The notes: generated by a model from the sequence alone, not told the origin. 64,000 bases of DNA from Marichromatium gracile (GCF_004343155.1 NZ_SMDC01000014.1:1-64000), one strand, 5' to 3'; shown: positions 44,344 through 55,395, counted from the stretch's first letter. Program-made: numbers and translations.

Positions 44344-45708
44344 TCAGGCGACCGCGTCGTGCGGGTCGTCGAGGCGGGGGAAGTACTTGTCGATGAGCTG
44401 TTGCTTCATCAACAGGTCCGCGGGCTCGAAGCACTCGGCCAGGGTCTGCCAGCAGAGATCGAGCGCGGCCTCGAGCGGCAGGCTGACCTCGATGTCCATG
44501 AAGCGCTCGCGAAACAGCCGACCGAACCTGAGCAGGCGGTGGTCGAACTCGGAGAGTTCGAAGGCCATCGCCTGTTTCTGCTCGGCGTCGCGGGCGCCGG
44601 AGTAGAAGCGGATCATGGTGTTCATGATCTGGCCGTGGTCCTCGCGGGTGACCTTGCCAATGACATGCTGCTTGAGTCGCGAGAGTGAACCGAAGGGGTC
44701 GATGGCGCCGTCGTGCAGATAGAACTGCCCCTCGGTGATGTAGCCGGTATTGTCCGGGACCGGATGGGTGACGTCGTCGCCGGGCATGGTGGTGACCGAG
44801 AGGATGGTCAGTGAGCCGCCGTCCTTGTAGTCGGCGGCCTTCTCGTAGCGGCGCGCGAGCTGGGAGTAGAGGTCGCCCATGTAGCCTCGGTTCGAGGGGA
44901 CAGACTCCATCGCGATACCGACCTCCTTCATGGCGTCGGCATAGGCGGTCATGTCGGTCAGGAGCACCAGCACCCGCTTGCCCTCCTCGACGGCGAAGCG
45001 CTCGGCCACCGCCAGCGCCATGTCCGGCACTAGCAGCCGCTCGACCACCGGGTCGGAGGCGAGGTTGACGAACATCACCGTGCGGGCGAACACCCCGGCA
45101 TCCTCGAAGCGACGCAGGAAGTAGTGATAGTCGTCGAAGATCAGCCCGAGGCCACCGAACACCACGATGTCGGCGTCGGCCTGGATGCCGATGCGCGCGA
45201 GCAGCTGGTTGTAAGGCTCACCGGCGACCGAGAAGATGGGGATCTTCTGGCTCTCGACCAACGAGTTGAAGACGTCGATCATCGGCACGTCGGTGCGGAT
45301 CATCTTCGAGGCGAGCAGTCGGCGCGCGGGGTTGGCCGGCGGACCACCGATGTCGAGCTTGGGGTCCTGGGAGAGGTCGGGGGCGGTGTCGAGGGGCTCG
45401 CCGTCGCCACGGAATACCCGCCCGAGGATGTTGGCCGAGTAGGTGACCTGCATCGGGTGCCCGAGGAAGCGTACCGAGGCCTCGGTGGAGAGCCCCTTGG
45501 TGCCGGCGAAGACCTGCAGCGAGACCAGGTCGCGGTCGATGCGGATGGCGCGCGCCAGCGAGCTGAAGCCACCGGGGTCCTCGACCAGCGCCAGATCGTC
45601 GAAGGCGACACGGGTCTGAGTGTTGCCGCCGCGGCTCGGGACCCTCACCTTGAGGATGTCTCCGACGATCTCGACGACCTTGGAGTAGCGAACCAGGGTT
45701 TGGGTCAC
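44344..45708 (-). CDS. atpB: V/A-type ATPase non-catalytic subunit B
   Basis: A 454-residue protein if GTG 45708 is used (VTQTLVRYSKVVEIVG), preferred because GGAG lies 9 nt upstream and this matches family length. The frame stays open to a TTG at 45804, adding 32 low-complexity residues without a ribosome-binding site. The B-type blocks DVPMIDVFNSLVESQK, SVAGEPYNQLLARI and SVPSNRGYMGDLYSQLARRYE are clear; the P-loop is degenerate as usual for subunit B. First gene of the operon. Confidence 0.94.
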   Translation of the reverse strand: MTQTLVRYSKVVEIVGDILKVRVPSRGGNTQTRVAFDDLALVEDPGGFSSLARAIRIDRDLVSLQVFAGTKGLSTEASVRFLGHPMQVTYSANILGRVFRGDGEPLDTAPDLSQDPKLDIGGPPANPARRLLASKMIRTDVPMIDVFNSLVESQKIPIFSVAGEPYNQLLARIGIQADADIVVFGGLGLIFDDYHYFLRRFEDAGVFARTVMFVNLASDPVVERLLVPDMALAVAERFAVEEGKRVLVLLTDMTAYADAMKEVGIAMESVPSNRGYMGDLYSQLARRYEKAADYKDGGSLTILSVTTMPGDDVTHPVPDNTGYITEGQFYLHDGAIDPFGSLSRLKQHVIGKVTREDHGQIMNTMIRFYSGARDAEQKQAMAFELSEFDHRLLRFGRLFRERFMDIEVSLPLEAALDLCWQTLAECFEPADLLMKQQLIDKYFPRLDDPHDAVA

Positions 45709-46277
45709 CTTGAGGGTCTCCGTGCTGGTCTGGCGCGGGGCGGATGCCTCGGGCCTGCTCTCAGTCGATGGTATCAGCTGCGTCTCGATGGCTCCAGTTG
45801 ACAATGGTCTGGTCGGTGCTCGAACGGTGGCCCTGTGGGGCGTTGCCGACGGTCATCCGGCGGTCGTGTTTTCCTCGTCGAAACATGCGATTGTAGACCT
45901 CCGGGCCGATTCCCCAGACCTGCTGTCGGGGATGTTCGGGCAGACGAATGGCGCCTCCCCAGGCTTGACAAGCACGGCGCTGGCCGCCAGAAACAGGTGA
46001 GCGACCCCGGCCCCTCGGGCCGGATGTAACGAAGGGGTCTGACTTTAAGGATGGCCAAGGCGCATGCTGCCGAGAGACCACGGCGGGTGCGCTGTCACGG
46101 AGGGCGCGTCACGCGTTGATCGGGGTGGGCGAGATCGCCAGCGTGTGACGTGGGGCAAGTCGTCGGAGACGAACATCACGTTGACGACCCGGGCGTGCGC
46201 GACACCTCCTGCCCGTCGTGACTGGCGGCAGGCGCGCGAGTCTTGCAACAACGGATCGAGCGATTTCCGACAAGTCC
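45709..46277. other. Gene-free divergent region between V-ATPase operon and hybrid kinase
   Basis: This 569-nt gap should hold the promoters of both divergent units. On the minus strand TACAAT (45895-45890) could be a -10 for the ATPase operon, without a good -35. On the + strand TTGACA occurs at 45798 and 45965 but without convincing -10 boxes. No repeat, RNA or convincing small gene is seen; open frames here look like chance high-GC frames. Confidence 0.5.
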
Positions 46278-49133
46278 ATGGCATGGCTTTTCCGACTTGG
46301 CGAGCGTGGGGCCGGTAAGGCCGCGAACGCCGAGGCCTTTTTCGAGAACCTGGTGCGCCAGCTCCCCGATCCCACCTGGGTCAAGGATCTGGATGGCCGC
46401 TATCTGTATTGCAATCCCGCCTTCGAGCAGCATTTCGGCATCGCCGCCGAGCAGGTGATCGGGTGCACCGAGGCCGACCTGTTTCCGCCGTCCTTTGCCG
46501 CCGCGCTCGGCGAGCAGGCCGCGGCGGTGCTCGGTGACGGGGGCGAGTCGCGCCGCGACCAGCGTCTCGAGCGTCCCGGTGGCGGTGAGTCGCGCTGGTT
46601 CGAGATCAGCTGTGCGCCGCTGTGCGATGAGCAGGGGCGGCGGTTCGCGCTGCTCGGCAGTGCGCGCGATGTCACCGAGCGTCGCCGCGCCGCCGAGGCG
46701 GCCTGGGATACCGAAACCCGGTTCCACGCCTTGTTCGAGCAGGTCGAGGCGATCTCGGTGCAGGGCTATGATCGCAACCGTCGGGTGATCTACTGGAACC
46801 CGGCAAGCGAGGTGCTCTACGGCTACCGCCCGGCCGAGGCGCTTGGCGTCAAGCTCGAGGACCTGATCATTCCCGACGCGCTGCGTCACTATGTGATCAG
46901 CGCGGTCGACTCCTGGGTCCACGGTGCCCCGGTCCCGCCGGCCGGGGAGATGACCCTGCGTCGCGCCGATGGCTCGCCGGCGCACGTCTTCTCCAGTCAC
47001 GTGATGTTGCGCGGCCCGGACGGCGAGCCGCAGATGTATTGCGTCGACATCGACCTGAGCGAGCGCAAGGCCGCCGAGGAACATATCCGCAAGCTCTCTC
47101 TGGCGATCGAGCAGAGCCCGGAGAGCATCGCCATCACCGACCCCGATGGCACCATCGAGTATGTCAACGAGGCCTTCGTGCACAACAGCGGCTATGCCCG
47201 CGAGGCGCTGATCGGCGCCAACCCGCGCATCCTGCAGTCGGGGCGCACGCCGCGCTCGACCTATCGCGACCTCTGGGCGACGCTGGCCCGTGGCGAGGTG
47301 TGGCGCGGCGAGTTCGTCAACCGTCGTCAGGATGGCAGCGAATACATCGAGATGGCGGTGATCGCGCCGATCCGTCAACCCGACGGGCGCATCACCCACT
47401 ATGTTGCGGTCAAGGAGGACGTCACCGAGAAGAAGCGCATCGCCGAGGAGCTCGAGCGCTATCGCGATCATCTCGAGGAGCTGGTCGCGGCGCGCACCCG
47501 TCAGCTCTCCGAGGCGCGTGAGCGCGCCGAGGAGGCCAGCCGGGCCAAGAGCGCCTTCCTCGCCAACATGAGTCACGAGATCCGCTCGCCGATGAACGCC
47601 ATCCTCGGGCTGACCTATCTGCTCGGGCGCGAGATGGCAACGCCGCAGCAACGTGCCACCCTGGCCAAGATCAAGGGGGCGGCCAACCACCTGCTGTCGA
47701 TCATCAACGACATCCTCGACGTCTCCAAGATCGAGGCGGGCAAGCTCACGCTGGAGACCCATGACTTCGCCATCGCCGAGCTGTTCAACCAGGTCGAGGC
47801 GTTGGTCCAGGCGCAGGCCGCGGCCAAGGGGCTGGCACTCGACTGCGAGGCCGAAGGGCTGCCGGCGGTGCTCCATGGCGACAGTACGCGACTGCGCCAG
47901 GCGTTGCTCAACTATCTGGGCAATGCGATCAAGTTCACCCACGAGGGCCGCATCCTGCTGCGTGCCGAGGTCCTCGAGACCCGTGGCAGACGCCTGTTGA
48001 TCCGTTTTGCCGTCACCGATACCGGGATCGGCATCGAGCCCGCCGATCTCAAGCAGCTGTTCCAGCCCTTCACCCAGGTCGACAATTCCGCCACCCGTCG
48101 CTATTCGGGCAGTGGGCTGGGGTTGGCGATCACTCGCCGGCTGGCCTTGATGATGGGAGGCCAGACCGGGGTCGAGAGCGTTTCCGGCAAGGGCAGCACC
48201 TTCTGGTTCACCGCCTGGCTCGGTCAGGCCGAGAACCAGGATCCGATCGAACTCGGTGTGCCACGCGAGGAAGGGGATGCTGCGGCGCATCTGAGCGAAC
48301 GCCATCGTGGTGCCCGGGTGCTGCTGGTGGAAGACAACCAGGTCAACCAGGAGGTCGCCGCCGAGATCCTCAAGGATGTCGGGCTGGAGGTCGACGTCGC
48401 CGACAATGGCCGCGAGGCGGTGACCATGGCGCGGCGGGTTCACTATGATTTGGTCCTGATGGATCTGCAGATGCCCGAGATGGACGGACTCGAGGCCACC
48501 CGGCGGTTGCGCCGGTTGCCCGGCTGGGAGGAGCGACCGATCATCGCGATGACCGCCAATGCCTATGATGACGACCGGCGCCGTTGCGAGGCGGCGGGGA
48601 TGAACGGTCATGTCTCCAAGCCGGTCGACCCCCAGACCCTCTATGCCACCCTGCTCGACTGGCTCTCGCGCACCATGACCGAGACACCGAGCGCGCCCCC
48701 ATCGGGCGCCGTCGCTGCGGGCGCTGTGGTGCTGGAGCAGGGGGACGAACAGGTCGCCACCGGCGACGTCCTGGAGCGGCTCGCCCAGCTCGGTCATGTC
48801 GATCTGAGCTTCGCCCTCAGGAGCCTGCATGGCAAGCGCGAGGTCTATACGCGACTGGTCGGCATGTACGCGGAGCATCATCGCGAGGATCTCGCCAAGC
48901 TACGCCGGGCGTTGCAGTCGGGCGATCGCGATCAGGCGCGGCGGCTCGCACATGCATTGAGCGGTGTCGCCGGGACCCTGGGGTTCGTCGAGCTACAGCG
49001 GTTGTGCCGCACCCTCGATGTCGCGCTGCGCGATGAGACCGAGATCGAGATACTCGAGGTGTCGCTGGCGCGCGCCGAGGTCCTCCAGGGACAGCTGCTG
49101 GCGGCAATCGCCACCGACCCCGGGCGCGGCTGA
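46278..49133 (+). CDS. Hybrid sensor histidine kinase: PAS x3, HisKA, HATPase, receiver, Hpt
   Basis: A 951-residue cytoplasmic-looking kinase. Three PAS domains (about 25-140, 150-270, 275-400) precede the dimerisation helix with His433 in MSHEIRSP, a HATPase domain ([14 protein letters not shown]), a receiver with Asp729 in LMDLQMP, and a C-terminal Hpt with His892 in [11 protein letters not shown] four-step phosphorelay can thus run within one protein, with output to an unlinked regulator. No membrane helix is seen. Start ATG 46278 is preferred; GTG 46218 is possible. Input signal unknown. Confidence 0.93.
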   Translation: MAWLFRLGERGAGKAANAEAFFENLVRQLPDPTWVKDLDGRYLYCNPAFEQHFGIAAEQVIGCTEADLFPPSFAAALGEQAAAVLGDGGESRRDQRLERPGGGESRWFEISCAPLCDEQGRRFALLGSARDVTERRRAAEAAWDTETRFHALFEQVEAISVQGYDRNRRVIYWNPASEVLYGYRPAEALGVKLEDLIIPDALRHYVISAVDSWVHGAPVPPAGEMTLRRADGSPAHVFSSHVMLRGPDGEPQMYCVDIDLSERKAAEEHIRKLSLAIEQSPESIAITDPDGTIEYVNEAFVHNSGYAREALIGANPRILQSGRTPRSTYRDLWATLARGEVWRGEFVNRRQDGSEYIEMAVIAPIRQPDGRITHYVAVKEDVTEKKRIAEELERYRDHLEELVAARTRQLSEARERAEEASRAKSAFLANMSHEIRSPMNAILGLTYLLGREMATPQQRATLAKIKGAANHLLSIINDILDVSKIEAGKLTLETHDFAIAELFNQVEALVQAQAAAKGLALDCEAEGLPAVLHGDSTRLRQALLNYLGNAIKFTHEGRILLRAEVLETRGRRLLIRFAVTDTGIGIEPADLKQLFQPFTQVDNSATRRYSGSGLGLAITRRLALMMGGQTGVESVSGKGSTFWFTAWLGQAENQDPIELGVPREEGDAAAHLSERHRGARVLLVEDNQVNQEVAAEILKDVGLEVDVADNGREAVTMARRVHYDLVLMDLQMPEMDGLEATRRLRRLPGWEERPIIAMTANAYDDDRRRCEAAGMNGHVSKPVDPQTLYATLLDWLSRTMTETPSAPPSGAVAAGAVVLEQGDEQVATGDVLERLAQLGHVDLSFALRSLHGKREVYTRLVGMYAEHHREDLAKLRRALQSGDRDQARRLAHALSGVAGTLGFVELQRLCRTLDVALRDETEIEILEVSLARAEVLQGQLLAAIATDPGRG

Positions 49134-49163
49134 GCTCGGTCGGAACACTGTCGCGGCGAGCGC

Positions 49164-51320
49164 TCAGCGTTGCTCGACGAACACCGTCAGCAGGCGTCGG
49201 GCGAGCAGGGTCAGCCCGACGATCAGCGCCAGTGCCAGGGTGAGCAGCAGGAACTGCTCGGGACCGGCGCGGCGCAGCAACGCCATCAACCCCTCGGCGA
49301 ACACCGCCATCGTCGCCACCCCGGGCAGCATCCCGATCAAGGTGCCGATGGCGTAGTCACGCAGGCGGATGTGCGAGGCCCCGGCGAGCAGGTTGAGCAG
49401 GGTGAAGGGGGCGACCGGGACGATGCGCACGGCGATGATGGTGAGGATGCCGCGCCGTGCCAGGCGCTCGCTGAGGCGGTGGATGCGTCCGCCGGCGAGC
49501 CGGTTGACGGCGGGTCGACCGAGATAGGCACCGAGCCCGTAGGCCGCCAGCGCCGCGAGCAGCGAGCCGAGCAGGGCATAGCTGGCCCCGGCCAGGGGGC
49601 CGTAGACCAGCGCGGTGACCAGGATCAGCAGGGTCACCGGGATCGCCAGCAGACTGCCGACGACGAAACCCGCGAGCAACAGCGCCGGCCCCCAGGGGGC
49701 GTGGAGCTGATCGGTCAGTTGCTCGGCGAGCTGCTGCGGATCGAGTGATTCGCCCAGGCCGCTCCAGCGCCAGAGGATCGCCAGCGCGGCGAGCAGCACG
49801 ACCAGCGCGATCCCGAATCTGAGTCGGCGCCGCGCGTGCGGCAGATGACGACGCCCGAGCACGGCGTCGCCGACATCGAGGACGTTGAGCGGGCGCTTGG
49901 GGTCGATCAGCCGCTCGTCGGGGAGCTGGCGTTCCCACTCCGGGTCGACGGCGCCCTCCAGCGGGGTCAGGGTCTTGCGCCCCGGAGGGGCGTCGGCGCG
50001 GATCGCTTCGATTGCCCCGATCAGTCCGCCGGCCTCCCGTTCGGCGCTTGCCAGGTGTTGCGGCTCGCAGTCGAGCAGGTTGCCGATGAGTTCGCGGCGC
50101 AGCGCGGCGATGCGTGCCCGTCCCTCCTCGTCGGTGACCTCGAGACAGAGGTCGCATTCAGTATCCAACCCCATCGATCGATTGCTGAGATTGGCCGATC
50201 CGACCCGCAACCAGCGGTCGTCGACGATCGCCAGCTTGGCGTGGACCATCAGGCAGCCGCTCTCGAGGCCGGGGACCTCGGGGTGGTAGACGCGCAGTCG
50301 AGCGTGCCGATCGGCCTCGCGCAGGCGCTCGAGCTGGCGGGCGCGAAGTATGTCCATGGTGTGCTGTTCGAGCCAGGCGCCGGTCTCGCGCGGCAGCACG
50401 ATCACCACCTCCGGGCCGTGCGTCTCGTCGAGGCGTTCGCACAGCGCGCTGCACAGGGTGGTCGAGGTCAGGTACTGGTTCTCGAGATAGATCAGCCGCT
50501 CGGCGCGTGCGAACAACGCCAGATAGAGCTGCTCGACCTCGCGCACCTCCCGCTCCGGTGCCTGGTCGTCGCGCGCCGGTTGCTGCGGCTGGGTGCGGGC
50601 GATGGCGCAGGGTTGGTCGCGCAGCAGCGCAGCGACCCCTTCGGGCCAGGGATCGTGTACCGGTGGTGGGCTCGGCGCGGGCGTCTCCTCGCCGCAGCGC
50701 GCCCAGCGCGCGCGCGCCAGCTCGGCGAGTGCGCCGGCGCTCTCGCCGTCGACCATCAATTGCAGGTCGTGGAAGGGCGGGTAGGGCTTGCCGTCGGGAT
50801 CGCGTCGACGGGCATCCTCGGCCTGGTGCGCGCTGCTGTCCCAGCGCCACTTGCCGAGGTCGAAGCCGCCGCAGAAGGCCAGTGCGTCGTCGATGACCAC
50901 CAGCTTCTGGTGGTGACTGGCCGCCAGCGGATGATTGTCATCGAGGGCGAAGTGCAGGCGAGGGTGCTGGCGCCAGGGGTGGATGCCGAAGAGCAGCGGT
51001 TCACGCTCGAGCGCGTAGATCGGCGCATAGTCCCAAAGCAGGATCCAGGCCTCGAGCCCGGGGGTGCGTTCGAGCAGGGCATGGAGCAGCTCGCCGAGTC
51101 GGGTCGGCAGCCCGTCGCCGGGGTCCTCGCGCACCAGCTCGAGCTGACTGTGCAGGTCCCAGCCGAGGATCAGGATGCGATGCCGGGCATTGATCAGTGC
51201 CCGACGCAGGGTGGCGAAGTAGCGTTCGCCATCGATCAGTGGAGCCAGACGGCGGGTGCCGGTGATCTGCCAGCAGGTCTCGCCGGGTACCAGCAATGGG
51301 TTGGGCGTGTGACGTTCCAT
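49164..51320 (-). CDS. Phospholipase D/cardiolipin-synthase-like protein fused to a VTT (DedA/SNARE-associated) membrane domain
   Basis: A 718-residue fusion. The N-terminal two-thirds is a PLD domain pair: first HKD motif at His137, Lys139, Asp144 (HHQKLVVID) and a second near residue 370 (HAKLAIVDD), both intact. After a linker, residues about 485-715 form a multi-helix VTT domain with LARRGILTIIAVRIVPVAPFTLLN, the SNARE-associated signature. Likely acts on phospholipids at the inner membrane, perhaps as a transphosphatidylase. It is 7 nt downstream of the EEP-family gene. Confidence 0.9.
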   Translation of the reverse strand: MERHTPNPLLVPGETCWQITGTRRLAPLIDGERYFATLRRALINARHRILILGWDLHSQLELVREDPGDGLPTRLGELLHALLERTPGLEAWILLWDYAPIYALEREPLLFGIHPWRQHPRLHFALDDNHPLAASHHQKLVVIDDALAFCGGFDLGKWRWDSSAHQAEDARRRDPDGKPYPPFHDLQLMVDGESAGALAELARARWARCGEETPAPSPPPVHDPWPEGVAALLRDQPCAIARTQPQQPARDDQAPEREVREVEQLYLALFARAERLIYLENQYLTSTTLCSALCERLDETHGPEVVIVLPRETGAWLEQHTMDILRARQLERLREADRHARLRVYHPEVPGLESGCLMVHAKLAIVDDRWLRVGSANLSNRSMGLDTECDLCLEVTDEEGRARIAALRRELIGNLLDCEPQHLASAEREAGGLIGAIEAIRADAPPGRKTLTPLEGAVDPEWERQLPDERLIDPKRPLNVLDVGDAVLGRRHLPHARRRLRFGIALVVLLAALAILWRWSGLGESLDPQQLAEQLTDQLHAPWGPALLLAGFVVGSLLAIPVTLLILVTALVYGPLAGASYALLGSLLAALAAYGLGAYLGRPAVNRLAGGRIHRLSERLARRGILTIIAVRIVPVAPFTLLNLLAGASHIRLRDYAIGTLIGMLPGVATMAVFAEGLMALLRRAGPEQFLLLTLALALIVGLTLLARRLLTVFVEQR

Positions 51321-51327
51321 CGGGGGG

Positions 51328-52065
51328 TCATCCTGTTCGGGTGGCGCGCGGCAGCGCCAGTTCTGCGTAGAGCGGCAGGTGGTCGGAGGCGATGCGGGCC
51401 CGTGGGTCGCGGCTGCGTTCGAGTCGCTGCAACAGTCCCGCCGGTCGGGTCCAGACGCGATCGAGCGCGAGCAGTGGCCAGGCGGCGGGGAAGCTGGCGA
51501 GCCTCGGGGTGGGCCCGAGCAGCCGGGAGAGCTGGCGTTCGGTGCGCGCCAGCGGCCACCAGGTGTTGAAGTCGCCCAGTACCACCAGGGGGGCGGGTGA
51601 GTCGCTGATCCAGGGGCGCAGGCGTTCGACCTGGCGGCGTCGCTCCCGGGTCTTCAGCCCGAGATGGGTGGCGAGACAGCGCAGCGGGGTGCCGTGCGCG
51701 GTGCGCAGGTCGGCGACGATGGCTCCGCGCGGCTCGCGCCGGCGTTCGCTGAGGTCGAGACGGGTGAGTGCGATGACCGGCAGCCGGGTGAGCAGGGCGT
51801 TGCCGTAGTGGCGGTCGTGGGTGAGGATGGTCGGACCGGGAATGGCGTGATAGTCGCCGAGTTGCGCCAGCTCGTGCATCTGTGCCGAGGGCGCGTGTGC
51901 TGTCGGGGTCGAGTCGACCTCCTGGAGCGCGATCAGGTCGGCATCGAGCGCGCGCAGCACCGTGGCAATGCGTCCGAGGTCGCGGCGACCGTCGCGGCCG
52001 ATCCCGCCGTGGATATTGTAGGTGACCACGCGCAGCCGCTGGCGCGGGTCCTGGTCGGCCATCAT
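51328..52065 (-). CDS. Endonuclease/exonuclease/phosphatase (EEP) family protein
   Basis: A 245-residue DNase I-fold enzyme. VVTYNIHGGIG, ALQEVDS, VLGDFNTW and the C-terminal SDHLPLYAEL provide the catalytic Asn, Glu, Asp/Asn and His. EEP proteins beside PLD genes may act as phosphodiesterases on lipid headgroups or nucleic acids; the substrate is unknown. The start among ATG 52077, 52065 and 52062 is uncertain. Together with the PLD-VTT gene it forms a two-gene unit. Confidence 0.85.
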   Translation of the reverse strand: MMADQDPRQRLRVVTYNIHGGIGRDGRRDLGRIATVLRALDADLIALQEVDSTPTAHAPSAQMHELAQLGDYHAIPGPTILTHDRHYGNALLTRLPVIALTRLDLSERRREPRGAIVADLRTAHGTPLRCLATHLGLKTRERRRQVERLRPWISDSPAPLVVLGDFNTWWPLARTERQLSRLLGPTPRLASFPAAWPLLALDRVWTRPAGLLQRLERSRDPRARIASDHLPLYAELALPRATRTG

Positions 52066-52201
52066 GTTCCATGACATGGCTGCCGCGTGGCGTGATTCAA
52101 CCGCGGCCACGTCGTCCCCGGGCCGGCTCCCCTATACTGTGGGCAGACGAAAAGGATGTCGCAAGGCGTGTTGGTTCAGCGTCAGCGCAGGAGTGAGCAC
52201 C

Positions 52202-52546
52202 ATGATCGATGTCCCGGTTTCGGTTCCCTTCGTCCCCACCGGTGCGCGTCCGAGCATGTCGGAGCGGCTTGGGCTCGGGCGGGTGGCCACGCGCCCCGAG
52301 TCGACACGTCCGGTCAACGATCCCGAGGCGGTCGGCCCGCGCCGCCCGAGCGACGAACAGGCGCGCGACGGCGCAGTGCTGGGTGGCGAGATCGGCGCCC
52401 GCGTCCGTCTCGCACTCGAGGCCGGCGAGCACACCGCCGAACCCGCCTCCACGACCTCGCAGACGAGCGGGGAGGCGCGCTTGAGCGCGGCGCTGGATCC
52501 CGGGCCGGCGGCGCCGACGCGCGGGTCGTTCGACGCCGAGGCCTGA
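52202..52546 (+). CDS. Hypothetical protein, 114 residues, mostly disordered
   Basis: Begins MIDVPVSVPFVPTG; rich in Pro, Ala, Arg, Glu and Gly with little hydrophobic core, so probably disordered. GGAG precedes ATG 52202 at a good distance. A TATACT (52133-52138) upstream could be a -10, with no good -35. No family recognised. It converges with the ComFB gene, 15 nt between stops. Confidence 0.6.
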   Translation: MIDVPVSVPFVPTGARPSMSERLGLGRVATRPESTRPVNDPEAVGPRRPSDEQARDGAVLGGEIGARVRLALEAGEHTAEPASTTSQTSGEARLSAALDPGPAAPTRGSFDAEA

Positions 52547-52561
52547 GCCTCGCTGTCGGGG

Positions 52562-52846
52562 TCAGTCTTCCTCGTGGGGCCGCGGTGTGCGGCGGCGGCG
52601 GGTGGTCTCGAAGGCGAAGGCCACGGCGTCGGCGACCTCCTCGGCCATGCGCGAGCGTTCCTCGTCGCTCTGGTGCGAGGCGAAGTCGATGCTGTGGCGT
52701 ACGTAGCGCGGCGGCAGATAATTGAGCGCGACACAGGCGAGATCGTCAAAGTAGTCTGCGTCGAAGGCTTCGCCGCGCTCGGCGAGCAGCTCGCTGATAC
52801 GCGCGGCGACCAGGCGTTCATAGTGATTCTCGATGCTGGAGAGCAT
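52562..52846 (-). CDS. ComFB family protein, candidate c-di-GMP effector
   Basis: A 94-residue helical protein with the ComFB signature ALNYLPPRYVRHSIDF (about 40-55). ComFB-like proteins were first noted in Bacillus competence and some members bind c-di-GMP. Here it lies beside a PilZ-like gene and the FleQ gene at the edge of the flagellar cluster, which favours a motility or surface-behaviour role. ATG 52846 gives MLSSIENHYERLV, typical of the family. Confidence 0.8.
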   Translation of the reverse strand: MLSSIENHYERLVAARISELLAERGEAFDADYFDDLACVALNYLPPRYVRHSIDFASHQSDEERSRMAEEVADAVAFAFETTRRRRTPRPHEED

Positions 52847-53005
52847 GACGGTCGACTCCGGTTCTGCCTATCGGGATGGCGCCGGCCCCGGGGTGGGCAC
52901 GATGCGCCATGGGTCGGCGCTATCTTAGCCGAAGCCTCGCGATCTCGACCATGACGCAGGGCGTGTCGTCCAGCAAGTCCCGAGTTCGATCCCAAAGGAG
53001 CGAAG

Positions 53006-53542
53006 ATGCACGATCGACACGGCTCGACCGATGCCGCCATTCCCGCCGCATGGCGGGGCGTGCTGGGCGACGGCCTGGCCATCACCCTGGTGCTGGCGCT
53101 GGCGCCGAGCCGTCGCCCCCCGACCCCGGCGGAGTCGGGGGTTCGGCTGCTCGATGCCATCGCGATGCTCGAAGACGGTGGCCGTGGCGGGCGCGACGAG
53201 ACGCCCTCGCTGGAGCTGCAGCGACTCGAGGCGAAGGTCGACCTGCTGATGCAGCTGCTCTCGACCTGGATGCAGGCGCAACTCCCGGCGCCGGTGAGCG
53301 CGACCTTGAGCGCCGAGGGGGTGGTGTTGCCCGCCGCGCTGCTCGATACTGCCGATGATCGGCTCGAGCTCTACCCCTCGACAGCCTTCGCCCAGCCGCT
53401 GGTGCTCGGGCTCGAGACGGTCTGCGAACTCGATGGTGCGATGGGCGCGCGCTGGCGGTTCAGTGATGACGGGCTGCGCGAGGCGCTGGGGCGTTGGGTG
53501 TTTCGGATGCACCGGCGCGCAGTGGCGCGGGCGCGGCGATAG
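53006..53542 (+). CDS. Atypical PilZ-like protein
   Basis: A 178-residue protein: an N-terminal segment, a leucine-rich helix (about 70-95, LQRLEAKVDLLMQLLSTWM) compatible with heptad-based oligomerisation, and a C-terminal beta-rich part. The layout resembles atypical (XCC6012-type) PilZ proteins, which often lack the canonical RxxxR c-di-GMP motif; none is obvious here. AAAGGAG precedes ATG 53006. The location directly upstream of fleQ supports a motility-related role; family assignment is tentative. Confidence 0.55.
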   Translation: MHDRHGSTDAAIPAAWRGVLGDGLAITLVLALAPSRRPPTPAESGVRLLDAIAMLEDGGRGGRDETPSLELQRLEAKVDLLMQLLSTWMQAQLPAPVSATLSAEGVVLPAALLDTADDRLELYPSTAFAQPLVLGLETVCELDGAMGARWRFSDDGLREALGRWVFRMHRRAVARARR

Positions 53543-53575
53543 CGCGCCTTCGGTCGCACCATGGGGTCTGCGTGC

Positions 53576-53604
53576 TTGACAGTGGCCGACGCGGACGTTA
53601 GAAA
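53576..53604 (+). promoter_or_regulatory. Sigma-70 promoter for fleQ
   Basis: A perfect TTGACA (53576-53581), a 17-nt spacer and TAGAAA (53599-53604, 4/6) lie in the gap after the PilZ-like gene. The predicted leader to ATG 53751 is about 140 nt. Confidence 0.6.
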
Positions 53605-53750
53605 CTCGTCGCTCCATCAAGAATCGCGATGCGCCCTCTCCGGAGCAAACAGCAAGCCGGTTCGGCGGCCGTCTGCTCGCCTTCCGCGTGTCGCGGGCGC
53701 GAGTGTCACGAGCGCGGGGCTGCGTTCACCGCGGAAGGATTGCGTTTACG

Positions 53751-55136
<1,386 letters not shown>

Positions 55137-55289
55137 CAAAGCCCCCCCCCGGCCGAGCGGGAGACCGAGATTGGCCGTCAAGAATTCGACGTCCTGTCGG
55201 TGATGATGCTGCTCGTCATCTGCGCCCGGGGTTGCGCAATCCTGCCGCAGCCCTTGTCCGTCAGGCCCTGCCGCCATGCCTGAGGTTTT

Positions 55290-55305
55290 TGGCACTTAAT
55301 TTGCA
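55290..55305 (+). promoter_or_regulatory. Sigma-54 promoter of the fliE operon
   Basis: TGGCAC (55290-55295), a 5-nt spacer and TTGCA (55301-55305) match the -24/-12 consensus perfectly. Transcription would start near 55317, about 80 nt before fliE. FleQ, encoded just upstream, is the likely activator; its upstream binding sites would lie in 55137-55290, a gap that also contains a run of nine C (55142-55150) and no gene. Confidence 0.85.
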
Positions 55306-55395
55306 ATATCCCAATCGTGTCCAAGGGTCGGGTACGCCGCTGCACCTGCGTATCCAACCGGATTACGTGGATTGAAGAGATGGGAGATTGTGAAC

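Noticed and set aside
45798-45826. TTGACA on the + strand as a promoter
   Set aside because: No acceptable -10 lies 16-18 nt downstream, and it falls next to the V-ATPase B gene start on the other strand.
46176-48881. A 901-codon open frame on the minus strand
   Set aside because: It lies wholly antisense to the hybrid kinase, has no recognisable domain and shows the composition of a high-GC shadow frame.
55142-55150. Nine-C homopolymer as a phase-variation switch
   Set aside because: It lies after the fleQ stop and outside any gene or promoter core, so slippage would not change a frame.
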